A DNA stretch of 64,000 nucleotides from UBA9300 sp032260385 (GCA_032260385.1 JAVVEL010000008.1:24281-88280), one strand, 5' to 3'. Positions 50,318-58,760 are shown, counted from the first letter of the stretch. Numbers and translations: made by a program. Notes: generated from the letters alone by a model not told the origin.

Positions 50318-52018
50318 ATGCAAAAGTCAGTAATCATGAAAAAGTTAATTGTTTTAATCGGTTTCGTGGCACTTATATCAGTATTAAATATTAACGTGTC
50401 ACCAGCTTATGCACAATCTCAGGACGAGGCAGTGCATTTGATTGTCAGCCCCGAATTGTCCGGACTGGTATCAATGTGGATTACCGAATACTCAAAGGAA
50501 AACCCTGATGCTCAAATAAAAAGTTCAGACATAAAAGACGAGGCAGGTATTAATGAACTTAAGAAGGAAGGTACCCTGGGATTGGTAACGGAAGAATACC
50601 TTCGCTCACTTGACGGTTCTTCATTATGGACCATGGTTGTTGCAAGGGATGTGATTGTTCCTGTAATAAGTTCAAAGAATCCATTCAGTGAACAGATAAG
50701 CACAAAAGGCATATCGCCGGGGCAGTTTTCGGGTATCTATACTGAGCCCGGTTTGCTTACCTGGGGTAAAGTCCTTGCTACCGGTGATAACACAGCTATC
50801 AATTGTTATTGCCTGGATGATGAGTCACTTAAATTTTCTCTTTCGCAGTTCCTGCAGGCAGAAAATCTGCGCAGCAACATAAAAAATGTGAATAGCAACA
50901 GCGAGTTAATCGAGTATATAAGGAATGACAAATATGCTATTGGTTTCTGCAGACTTTCCGGAATAATCGATTACGAAGAGCACGGCGTAAGAGAAGGCTT
51001 GCAGATTGTGCCTGTCGATATCAACGGTAACGGGACCCTGGAGCATAATGAGAATATTTATTCATGCCTCAATGATTTTAACAGGGGAGTCTGGATAGGC
51101 AAATACCCTGGTTCACTTTGCAGGAATATACATATAGTATCATCTGAAGCACCTGTTGACGTTAAGGAGAAAGGCTTCATCAGCTGGATTCTTTCGGGAG
51201 GGCAGGCTTATATATCAGAAGCCGGTTTTTCAGAGCTTATACCAGGTGAGAGGCAACCTAAGATTGAAGCTCTTAATGCGGCTGATATGCTTGTTGTTGA
51301 CAGCAAAAAGCAACCGGTAAAGGCAGCTACCATACTTTTTATAGCAGCAACAGTTTTGCTTGCAGCATTCCTGATCTTCCTGGTGGTGAAACTTGTGAAA
51401 GCTTCAGCAAAAGAGCCTGCAACTGTATTCAGCAAGGGTGCTTCTGTCTTTAATGAAGAATCCCTGGTGGCTCCGGCCGGATTATTCTATGATAAAACAC
51501 ATACATGGGTCTTTATGGAGAAAGACGGCAGGGTTAAAGTAGGCATAGATGATTTTCTTCAGCATGTTACCGGTAAAGTGACGAAAATTAAAATGATAGA
51601 TCCCGGGCTCAAAGTAAAAAAAGGCGAAACCCTTATCAGCCTTGTTCAGGATGGCAAACAACTTGATATCTGCTCACCTGTTTCAGGACGTATAGCGGAA
51701 ACCAACCATGAACTTGCTTTTAACGCCTCAATGCTTAACAATTCACCTTATGCAGAAGGATGGATTTATAACATTGAACCCGATAACTGGCTGAAAGAAA
51801 CAAGAAAATATTTCATGGCAGATAATTACCGACAGTGGTTAAAAACTGAATTCACGAGATTAAAGGATTTTATTGCAGGAGCAGTAAAGTTGAATGACCT
51901 GAATTATTCTCATGTTGTACTCCAGGATGGAGGAGAAATAAAAGACAGGCTTATGGAGAATTTCGGACCGGATGTCTGGGAAGAATTTCAGAGGGGATTT
52001 ATCGACCCTGTCGTATAA
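50318..52018 (+). CDS. Periplasmic-binding-domain / GcvH-like fusion membrane protein
   Basis: 566-aa fusion. Signal peptide (about 7-33), PstS-like periplasmic binding domain (about 35-310; for example VVARDVIVPVISSKNPF and FISWILSGGQAYISEAGF), transmembrane helix (about 337-361), a cytosolic glycine-cleavage-H-like beta-sandwich (about 388-495; THTWVFMEKDGRVKVGIDDF, SPVSGRI), and a C-terminal extension (501-566) shared with the gene at 54192. In GcvH the lipoyl Lys lies 8 residues before the Pro of SPVSG. Here Gly446 occupies that place and Lys447 is shifted by one. An ATG at 50336 is an equally good start. It is first in the operon with the ferredoxin and NrfD-like genes. It may couple a periplasmic anion or ligand to redox; function unknown. 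Confidence 0.85.
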   Translation: MQKSVIMKKLIVLIGFVALISVLNINVSPAYAQSQDEAVHLIVSPELSGLVSMWITEYSKENPDAQIKSSDIKDEAGINELKKEGTLGLVTEEYLRSLDGSSLWTMVVARDVIVPVISSKNPFSEQISTKGISPGQFSGIYTEPGLLTWGKVLATGDNTAINCYCLDDESLKFSLSQFLQAENLRSNIKNVNSNSELIEYIRNDKYAIGFCRLSGIIDYEEHGVREGLQIVPVDINGNGTLEHNENIYSCLNDFNRGVWIGKYPGSLCRNIHIVSSEAPVDVKEKGFISWILSGGQAYISEAGFSELIPGERQPKIEALNAADMLVVDSKKQPVKAATILFIAATVLLAAFLIFLVVKLVKASAKEPATVFSKGASVFNEESLVAPAGLFYDKTHTWVFMEKDGRVKVGIDDFLQHVTGKVTKIKMIDPGLKVKKGETLISLVQDGKQLDICSPVSGRIAETNHELAFNASMLNNSPYAEGWIYNIEPDNWLKETRKYFMADNYRQWLKTEFTRLKDFIAGAVKLNDLNYSHVVLQDGGEIKDRLMENFGPDVWEEFQRGFIDPVV

Positions 52019-52073
52019 TAACAAATTAACGGAAATACTACAGAAACTTACACACCAAATAAATTCTAAAGTA

Positions 52074-52952
52074 ATGAATATAAACAGACGAAACTTTCTG
52101 AAAGCATTGGGCCTGACCGGTGTCGCTGTGGGAACCGGGAAAAAGCTGAATGCAGCAGCAGCAGTCAAAAAAGACAGTGACAAAGAGTTTAATGCCATCC
52201 TTTATGATTCAACCCTCTGTGCCGGATGCCAGGGCTGTGAATGGGAATGTGCCCTGGAGCACAGCCTGCCGGATCCCGATATTGAGGATATCCCCGAGGT
52301 AGGGAAAATCAGGAAAACAAATGAAACAAGAAGAACGGTCATTAACGTGTATTCAACTTCAAAAGGGGAAGCATATGTAAAAAATTCCTGCAAACATTGT
52401 AATCAGCCTGCCTGTTCAACTGCCTGCCTGACCAAGGCGATGTACAAAACAGAAGAAGGCCCGGTGATATGGAGGGATGAAAAATGCATGGGTTGCCGCT
52501 ATTGCATGGTTTCCTGTCCCTATGATGTTCCAAAATTCGATTATCACAGTTCTAATCCTGATATAGTTAAGTGTGATATGTGCTGGGACAGGGTTAAGGA
52601 AGGAAAATTACCTGCCTGCGTTGAAGGCTGTCCGGCAGGTGCACTGATCTTCGGAACAAGAAGGGAAATGCTGGCTGAGGCTCGTAAAAGAATCAATGAT
52701 AACCCTGATCAGTATTATGATCATATCTATGGGGAGTATGAGGCGGGAGGTACCAGTGTATTATACCTTTCGCCAGTTCCCTTCGAAGAAATTGGCTTTA
52801 ATACCAGTGTGATGAATAAGCCCTATCCTGAACTCACAAAGGGCTTCCTCTACAGTGTCCCGGCAATCTTTGTTCTCTGGCCGGCAATACTGCTGGGGAT
52901 AAATAAAGCAACCAGTCGTAAAAACAATCAAATCGAAGAAGAAAATGAGTAA
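52074..52952 (+). CDS. HybA/NrfC-like four-cluster ferredoxin with Tat signal and C-terminal anchor
   Basis: About 292-aa electron-transfer subunit. The Tat signal NRRNFLKALGLTG is at the N-terminus, so the start was set 102 bp inside the longest frame. Four cysteine clusters for [4Fe-4S] centres: CAGCQGCEWEC, CKHCNQPACSTAC, CMGCRYCMVSC and CDMCWDRV...CVEGC. A C-terminal transmembrane helix (about 263-283, FLYSVPAIFVLWPAILLG) is the HybA hallmark. Location: periplasmic face of the inner membrane. It normally passes electrons between a catalytic subunit and the NrfD/HybB quinone subunit; no catalytic subunit is encoded nearby. It overlaps the next gene by 8 bp. Confidence 0.93.
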   Translation: MNINRRNFLKALGLTGVAVGTGKKLNAAAAVKKDSDKEFNAILYDSTLCAGCQGCEWECALEHSLPDPDIEDIPEVGKIRKTNETRRTVINVYSTSKGEAYVKNSCKHCNQPACSTACLTKAMYKTEEGPVIWRDEKCMGCRYCMVSCPYDVPKFDYHSSNPDIVKCDMCWDRVKEGKLPACVEGCPAGALIFGTRREMLAEARKRINDNPDQYYDHIYGEYEAGGTSVLYLSPVPFEEIGFNTSVMNKPYPELTKGFLYSVPAIFVLWPAILLGINKATSRKNNQIEEENE

Positions 52953-54168
52953 TACTGATATAGCACTAAACAGCGAAAATGGCAGGAGATCCTTTGGGAG
53001 TTTCCTGGCAAATGAATTCAAACCCAAGGGAAAATTATTCACACCTTTTAATCTTATTTCCATACCTGTAATAATAATTGGTATTATACTTATTGTTATA
53101 CGTTTTGCTAAAGGACTCGGTGCTGTGACCAATCTTAGCCAGGAAACTCCCTGGGGTTTGTGGATTGGTTTTGATGTGGTTACAGGGGTCGCATTTGCCG
53201 GCGGTGCCTATGTGGTCACCTTCATGGTATACATACTGAATCTGAAAAAATACCATACGATTGTGAGGGTAACGGTTCTGAACGGCTTCCTTGCCTATGT
53301 ATTTTATGCCGGAGCCCTTCTGCTGGACCTTGGCAAACCGTGGAATGTTATAAATCCTATAATAGGAAACAGTTTTGGAGTAAGTTCGGTATTATTCCTG
53401 GTAGCCTGGCACTTCCTGCTGTACATGATAGCGGAGCTGATTGAATTTTCTCCGGCTATTGCTGAATGGCTGGGAGCAAAACGGGCTCGTAAAATACTCT
53501 CAGGGATGACACTAGGAGCTGTTATACTGGGTATAACCCTGTCAACCCTGCACCAGTCAGGCCTCGGAGCTCTCTATCTTACTGCAAGGGAGAAAATCCA
53601 TCCGCTATGGTATTCAGAATGGATCCCGATACTCTTCTTTGTATCAAGCATTTTTGCCGGGCTCTCAATGGTAATTTTCGAAGGCTCTATAAGCTACAAG
53701 GTCTTTTCAGACAGGATAAGCGAAAAAGACCATAAATCGCATCATGATATCATCCATAGTCTGGCAAAAATATGCGCGGTAACCCTCTTTGTTTATTTCT
53801 TCATGCATGTTCTCAATTTTGTACATGGTAAAAACTATGAATTTCTGGGCACACGAATGGGACACTGGTACCTGGTGGAAATTATCGGTTTCGTGCTCTT
53901 GCCCCTGGTGCTCTTTTTCCATAGTTACCGCAGGAGAAATTTGCTCCTGGTTAAGATTGCAGCTGTGCTGACAATGCTCGGGGTTATTATTAACCGTATG
54001 AATGTAACCATTATTGGCTACAATTGGGATGCCCCGGTGCAATACTACCCGACATGGAAAGAGATTGTGGTTACCCTGGCGATTATTTCCATAGAAATAT
54101 GGGTTTTCAGATGGGTAATTAACCGCATGCCCGTATTAAGTGAAGGCCCTTCATGGGCAAAAGATTAA
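52945..54168 (+). CDS. HybB/NrfD-like integral membrane quinone-interacting subunit
   Basis: 407-aa polytopic membrane protein (about nine or ten helices) of the NrfD/PsrC/HybB family, closest in pattern to HybB (TPWGLWIGFDVVTGVAFAGGAYV near the start, LSTLHQSGLGALYLTAREKIHPLWYSEWIP in the middle). It exchanges electrons between the quinone pool and the partner ferredoxin and may contribute to charge translocation. Its ATG overlaps the ferredoxin stop by 8 bp, so the two are translated together. It is followed after 23 bp by the second GcvH-like gene. Confidence 0.93.
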   Translation: MSNTDIALNSENGRRSFGSFLANEFKPKGKLFTPFNLISIPVIIIGIILIVIRFAKGLGAVTNLSQETPWGLWIGFDVVTGVAFAGGAYVVTFMVYILNLKKYHTIVRVTVLNGFLAYVFYAGALLLDLGKPWNVINPIIGNSFGVSSVLFLVAWHFLLYMIAELIEFSPAIAEWLGAKRARKILSGMTLGAVILGITLSTLHQSGLGALYLTAREKIHPLWYSEWIPILFFVSSIFAGLSMVIFEGSISYKVFSDRISEKDHKSHHDIIHSLAKICAVTLFVYFFMHVLNFVHGKNYEFLGTRMGHWYLVEIIGFVLLPLVLFFHSYRRRNLLLVKIAAVLTMLGVIINRMNVTIIGYNWDAPVQYYPTWKEIVVTLAIISIEIWVFRWVINRMPVLSEGPSWAKD

Positions 54169-54191
54169 ATTTATAATAAAAACATATTGAA

Positions 54192-54905
54192 ATGGAAGGA
54201 TTTACTTACACAAACATTTTTGATACCAAGGGTATGGAATACCTGGTTGTGATTGCTTTTCTGATAATGATAATACCTTTCTGGAGAGCTCTTAATAAGC
54301 CTCTGAAGGTCAGGGAAGCCATCGGTGAAACACTTGGAGTGTTGAGCGCTGCCGTACTAAGGATTCCTGAGGGATTATTCTACAGCAAGAACCATGTATG
54401 GACGCACATGGAACGTTCGGGAAAAGTAAGCATCGGGCTTGATGATATGCTGATGCATATAACCGGCAGGGTTGAATTGAAAAATTTCAGGAAACCTGGT
54501 GAAAAAATCAGCAAGGGTGACCTTATAGCTGAAATAACCCAGGATGGGAAGCAGTTAAAAATAGCTTCACCAATATCAGGAGAAATACGTGATGTTAATG
54601 AGCTTGTAGGATCTGAGCCTGAAGTTTTAAGCGAAGATCCTTATGGGAAGGGCTGGCTCTATAAAATAAAGCCTGATAAATGGACCGATGAAACAGCTGA
54701 TTACGTGGTGGCCGAGGATGCAAAGAAATGGGCAGAGAAGGAATTGTTGAAATTTAAAGATTTCGTGGCACATTCCCTGCAAAGGCATTACCCTGAGACT
54801 TCAATGGTTGTCTTACAGGAGGGAGGTGAACTCACGGACCATCCCCTTGCAGGTATGCCGGAAGAAGTCTGGAAAGATTTTCAGGAAGGTTTTCTGACGG
54901 TTTAA
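54192..54905 (+). CDS. Membrane-anchored GcvH-like protein
   Basis: 237-aa protein with one N-terminal membrane helix (about 15-35), a GcvH-like domain (about 55-165; NHVWTHMERSGKVSIGLDDM, ASPISGEIRDVNE, YGKGWLYKIKPDKW) and a C-terminal extension with a VVLQEGGEL motif and a final PEEVWKDFQEGF. The same extension ends the 50318 protein. As there, the canonical lipoyl-Lys position (8 before the Pro of SPISG) is Gly119, with Lys120 one residue later. No other glycine-cleavage gene is nearby, and a membrane-bound copy makes glycine cleavage unlikely. It may be a structural or electron-transfer partner of the NrfD complex. Confidence 0.87.
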   Translation: MEGFTYTNIFDTKGMEYLVVIAFLIMIIPFWRALNKPLKVREAIGETLGVLSAAVLRIPEGLFYSKNHVWTHMERSGKVSIGLDDMLMHITGRVELKNFRKPGEKISKGDLIAEITQDGKQLKIASPISGEIRDVNELVGSEPEVLSEDPYGKGWLYKIKPDKWTDETADYVVAEDAKKWAEKELLKFKDFVAHSLQRHYPETSMVVLQEGGELTDHPLAGMPEEVWKDFQEGFLTV

Positions 54906-54991
54906 CTTTAAATTAATGAGTTTTTTATAGGGATTGACTTCATTTTTTATAAATTAGAAGTTTATTAAAAAGCTCAGAAACAAAGGTGTGG

Positions 54992-55023
54992 GCATGGAGG
55001 CCGGTTTCAGGTGGTCTCCATGC
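54992..55023 (+). promoter_or_regulatory. Strong hairpin between the electron-transfer genes and the regulator genes
   Basis: Arms GCATGGAGGCC and GGTCTCCATGC (one mismatch) around a 10-nt loop. No T-tract follows. It could stabilise the upstream mRNA end or separate expression of the two halves of the locus. Confidence 0.5.
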
Positions 55024-55049
55024 TTCTTGCACATAAGTATGCGGGTTAA

Positions 55050-55057
55050 AATATTTG
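55050..55057 (+). promoter_or_regulatory. Near-consensus -7 element AATATTTG before the haem-motif kinase
   Basis: One mismatch to TAnnTTTG, 16 bp before the kinase start. It would give the regulator genes a housekeeping promoter independent of sigma-54. The same TAAAATATTTG context precedes the START-like gene. Confidence 0.35.
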
Positions 55058-55073
55058 TTAAGCTGACTGTGAA

Positions 55074-56744
55074 ATGAAGGAAAAAATCAGGAGATTCTTC
55101 AGGAATATTACCAACCTGAACCTGTATAAAGAATACGTGCGATTCAGGTCCACTATCTATGGACGCGTGGTTTTTATTATAACGGGATCATTTTTTGTTC
55201 TCTTTATAGTGTTCAATCTGGTTTTCAGATCTGTCTATGTTGATTTTTTTAATGCCACCGTTAAGCAGAGCGGTGATAATATAAGCTCACTCGTGGAAGG
55301 GTCGCTGTATTATTCAATGCTTGAGAATGATAAAGCCATGTTGCAGCGAACCCTCGATATTATTAGCACCATGGCGAATATCGACGAAGTGAATATGTAT
55401 AACGATAAAGACAGCCTTGCTTTTACTTCACTTTCAGCAAATCCTGAACCCGGTATAGACCCCAATTGCCAGAATTGCCATGATGATTTTTCAACAATGT
55501 TCCCTGAAAAAGAAAAGACATACAGGGTAATTGGCGATACAGCAGACTGCAGCGTAATGCAGGCAGGTGAAAATACAAGGCAGCTCCTGATATGGAAACC
55601 CATACTTAACGAGAGATCATGTTATACGGCTTCCTGTCACTACCATAATGAAGATGATGAGGTGCTCGGCTCCCTTATTATTAAACTGCCCCTCGGAGAG
55701 CTTGATGCTGTGGTGGATAAATCATCAAGCGATTTTCTTATCCTGGCCATGATTATTATATTACTGATGGTTACATTCCTGGTTATCTTTACCCGGAGAA
55801 GAATCAAAGACCCGCTTTATGCTATCATAAGGGCCAGCGAGGCTGTTTCAAAGGGGGATAACAGCATCAGACTTGAAATGAAGCCTAACCTCCTTGAGGA
55901 TATGAGAAAGGTTTCAGAGGCCTTCAATAATATGCTGGATAATATTGCGTCTGCAACAAATGAATTGCAGAACTGGTCACATCAGCTTGAATATAAGGTG
56001 CAGAAAAAGACGGAAGAATTGTCGGAAGCACAGAATGAGCTGATACATGTGGAACGTATAGCATCACTCGGCAAGTTGTCATCATCAGTGGCTCATGAGA
56101 TTAATAATCCACTCTCAGGCATACTCGTATATACAAAGCTGGTTCAGAGATTCTTAAATAATGCCGATTATTATCACCCCAAAAAGGATGCAATATTAAA
56201 ACATCTCAGGTTCATTGAATCGGAAACAAAACGCTGCGGAGAAATTGTTAAAGGCCTGCTCGATTTTTCAAGGAAAGACCAGGATAATTTTGAAATTAAG
56301 AAGCTTCATGATATCATGGAAGCAACATGCAACCTGATAACTCATTCAGCGGAAATAGCCAATATCAAGCTGGTAAAGGATTTCAGGGCTGACGAGGACC
56401 TGGTATTTTGCAGTCCAAACCAGTTAAAGCAGGCTTGTTTGGCCATCCTGGTGAATGCCTCTGAAGCTATCAGGGAAAATGGCGAAATAATCGTCAGAAC
56501 CCGGATTAAAGATGATGATAAAATCAGGATAGAAATTTCAGATAACGGCATGGGAATAACTGCTGAAAACCTGCCACATATATTTGAACCCTTTTATACA
56601 ACAAAAAGAGATACAAGCGGGCTGGGACTGGGACTTTCAATAGTGCACGGTATCATACAGAATCACAAGGGCAAGGTGGAAGTGGATTCGGAAGTGGGAA
56701 AAGGAACAACAATATCAATAATATTACCTCTGAAGAGGGAATAA
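55074..56744 (+). CDS. Membrane sensor histidine kinase with c-type haem motifs in the sensor
   Basis: 556-aa NtrB-type sensor kinase. Transmembrane helices at about 31-52 and 221-240 flank an extracytoplasmic domain holding Cys132-x-x-Cys135-His136 (CQNCH) and Cys183-x4-Cys188-His189 (CYTASCH), both accepted haem-c attachment patterns. HAMP follows (about 241-295), then a coiled coil, HisKA with His341 in SSVAHEINNPLSG, and HATPase motifs (NASEAI, SDNGMGI, SGLGLGLSIVHG). It is followed after 11 bp by the sigma-54 activator, its obvious partner. It probably senses redox state or a gas through haem and reports to the NrfD operon upstream. Confidence 0.93.
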   Translation: MKEKIRRFFRNITNLNLYKEYVRFRSTIYGRVVFIITGSFFVLFIVFNLVFRSVYVDFFNATVKQSGDNISSLVEGSLYYSMLENDKAMLQRTLDIISTMANIDEVNMYNDKDSLAFTSLSANPEPGIDPNCQNCHDDFSTMFPEKEKTYRVIGDTADCSVMQAGENTRQLLIWKPILNERSCYTASCHYHNEDDEVLGSLIIKLPLGELDAVVDKSSSDFLILAMIIILLMVTFLVIFTRRRIKDPLYAIIRASEAVSKGDNSIRLEMKPNLLEDMRKVSEAFNNMLDNIASATNELQNWSHQLEYKVQKKTEELSEAQNELIHVERIASLGKLSSSVAHEINNPLSGILVYTKLVQRFLNNADYYHPKKDAILKHLRFIESETKRCGEIVKGLLDFSRKDQDNFEIKKLHDIMEATCNLITHSAEIANIKLVKDFRADEDLVFCSPNQLKQACLAILVNASEAIRENGEIIVRTRIKDDDKIRIEISDNGMGITAENLPHIFEPFYTTKRDTSGLGLGLSIVHGIIQNHKGKVEVDSEVGKGTTISIILPLKRE

Positions 56745-56755
56745 AATAATATGTT

Positions 56756-58102
56756 ATGGCTGAAAAGAAAGTATCTATACTGGTGGTTGATGATGAGGAA
56801 TCGGTGAGGGATTCACTCTATAACTGGTTTATTGACGACGGCTATGCTGTTGAATGTGCAGAGAATGCAAAGCAGGCCCTCACGATGCTTGAAGCCAGGG
56901 ATTTTGATATCATACTGGCCGATATTAAAATGCCCGGAATGGACGGGATGGAAATGCACCGTCGCATAAAAACCCTCAATAAGGAGCCAATTTTTATTAT
57001 TATGACTGCTTTTGCTTCTGTTGACACAGCAGTTCAGGCATTGAAAAACGGAGCCTATGACTATGTTACTAAACCTTTTGACCCCGATGACCTGTCACAC
57101 CTGATACGGAATGCAGCATCCCATATTACACTTAGGGCAGAAAACAAAAGCCTTAAGGATCGTATAACAACCCTGGAGGATATTGAAGACCTGATAGGGG
57201 AGAGTGAAGCGATGAAACAGGTTCTCAGGGAAGTCGAAAGCGTTGCCCAGTCAAATTCATCTGTTATAATCACTGGCGAAAGCGGGACAGGCAAAGAGCT
57301 TATAGCCAGGGCTATACATGCCAATTCGTCAAGGAAGTACTTCGCTCTGATCAGCGTTCACTGCGGAGCCCTCTCTGAAAGCCTGCTTGAAAGCGAACTT
57401 TTTGGACATGAAAAAGGTGCATTTACCGGAGCAACTTTTAACAGGAAGGGTAGGTTTGAAATGGCTGACGGGGGTACAATATTCCTTGATGAAATAGGTA
57501 CCATATCACCAAAAATGCAGATTGAACTTCTGCGTGTACTTGAAACAAGATCTTTTGTCAGAGTGGGAGGGAATAAGGAAATAAGTTCCGATTTCAGGGT
57601 TATTTGTGCTACCAACAGGGACTTAAAAAGTATGGTTGATAACGGTATTTTCAGAGAGGATCTTTATTACCGCCTGAATGTGGTAAATATCAGGATACCT
57701 GCACTCAGGGAAAGAGTGGAGGATATTCCCTTACTTGTGAATCATTTTATAAGGAAATACTGCAAGTCAATGAGCAGGGATCTTTTATCCGTTGAGCCTG
57801 CTGCCCTCAAACACCTCCAGGAACTGGAGTATCCCGGTAATGTCAGAGAACTGGAAAATATGATTGAAAGAGCAATAGTTATTGGAAATGGTAAGGAGAT
57901 AAGGCTCAAAGACCTGCCAATGGGGAAAGAAATCATGAGTAGCTCCATTGAAAGCCTTGATGATCTGGAGAAAAAGCATATATCATCAATTCTCGATAAG
58001 TATAACTGGAATATCTCACGCGCTTCAAAAGCCCTGGATGTGGACAGGGCAACCTTATATAACAAGATAAAAAAATATGACCTGAAGAAAGGAAACCATT
58101 AA
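56756..58102 (+). CDS. Sigma-54-dependent NtrC-family response regulator
   Basis: 448-aa activator. Receiver domain with Asp56 in ILADIKMPG and Lys in YVTKPFDP; AAA+ domain (about 145-370) with Walker A GESGTGKE, the sigma-54-contacting GAFTGA loop at about 221-226, Walker B GGTIFLDEIG and the arginine-finger region FREDLYYRLNVV; Fis-type helix-turn-helix at the C-terminus (about 411-446, NISRASKALDVDRATLYNKIKK). It pairs with the upstream haem-motif kinase. The predicted target is the sigma-54-like promoter at 50254 through the inverted repeats at 50100-50198. Confidence 0.96.
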   Translation: MAEKKVSILVVDDEESVRDSLYNWFIDDGYAVECAENAKQALTMLEARDFDIILADIKMPGMDGMEMHRRIKTLNKEPIFIIMTAFASVDTAVQALKNGAYDYVTKPFDPDDLSHLIRNAASHITLRAENKSLKDRITTLEDIEDLIGESEAMKQVLREVESVAQSNSSVIITGESGTGKELIARAIHANSSRKYFALISVHCGALSESLLESELFGHEKGAFTGATFNRKGRFEMADGGTIFLDEIGTISPKMQIELLRVLETRSFVRVGGNKEISSDFRVICATNRDLKSMVDNGIFREDLYYRLNVVNIRIPALRERVEDIPLLVNHFIRKYCKSMSRDLLSVEPAALKHLQELEYPGNVRELENMIERAIVIGNGKEIRLKDLPMGKEIMSSSIESLDDLEKKHISSILDKYNWNISRASKALDVDRATLYNKIKKYDLKKGNH

Positions 58103-58172
58103 ACCTTCATTGGCCTTTCTCCATGATGCTGGATAATTGTAAACCAATATACAATTCTTAACAAGGAGCTTA

Positions 58173-58724
58173 TTGGAAAGAAAAAAAATAATATTGATTT
58201 TATGCGGGCATTTTGAACAAAGTGTTATCGATAAAATCTCAGTGGATATATCGAATTTTTTCGGCTTCCCTCCCGAAGTGAAGGAGTGCCCACTTAACCT
58301 CGCCGGTTTTTATAGCCCAACCCGTAGGCAGTACGATGCAAATCTTTTAATCAATGCTTTATCAGAGCTCTCATCCCACGATGCAATAAAAACAATATCC
58401 CTCTTTCGCGTCGACCTGTTTATCCCCATCCTTACCTATATTTTCGGACAGTCAATGCTTGATGGGAGTACAGGTATAGTATCACTCTACCGTCTGAGAA
58501 ATGAGCTCTACGGGCTTGAGCCGGATAATAATCTGCTTATCGAACGGTTCAGAAAAGTTATCATCCATGAACTTGGCCATGCCTTCGGTCTGATACACTG
58601 TCATAACCCGGCATGCATTATGCGTTCGAGTACGTACGTGGAAGATCTCGACCAGAAAAAAATGGAATTCTGTATTAAGTGCGGAATAGAGCTGGATAAA
58701 AAGCTGGATAGTTGCAGGATATAA
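58173..58724 (+). CDS. Archaemetzincin-family zinc metalloprotease
   Basis: 183-aa metzincin-type protease. The extended zinc motif is complete: His132-Glu133-x-x-His136-x-x-Gly139-x-x-His142-Cys143, followed by Cys148, Met150 and Cys167-x-x-Cys170, the four-Cys second zinc site that defines archaemetzincins. The start is a TTG preceded by AAGGAG at 58163-58168, one of the few clear Shine-Dalgarno sites here. No upstream ATG is in frame. It lies 70 bp after the sigma-54 regulator on the same strand and may belong to the same locus. The substrate is unknown. Absence of a signal peptide indicates a cytosolic enzyme. Confidence 0.9.
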   Translation: MERKKIILILCGHFEQSVIDKISVDISNFFGFPPEVKECPLNLAGFYSPTRRQYDANLLINALSELSSHDAIKTISLFRVDLFIPILTYIFGQSMLDGSTGIVSLYRLRNELYGLEPDNNLLIERFRKVIIHELGHAFGLIHCHNPACIMRSSTYVEDLDQKKMEFCIKCGIELDKKLDSCRI

Positions 58725-58760
58725 GAACTATCTCAGGAAAGTCCAGGCAATATATTCCCT

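Noticed and set aside
50318..54905. Glycine cleavage system
   Set aside because: The two H-like proteins are membrane-linked, lack the canonical lipoyl-Lys position, and no P-, T- or L-protein gene is nearby.
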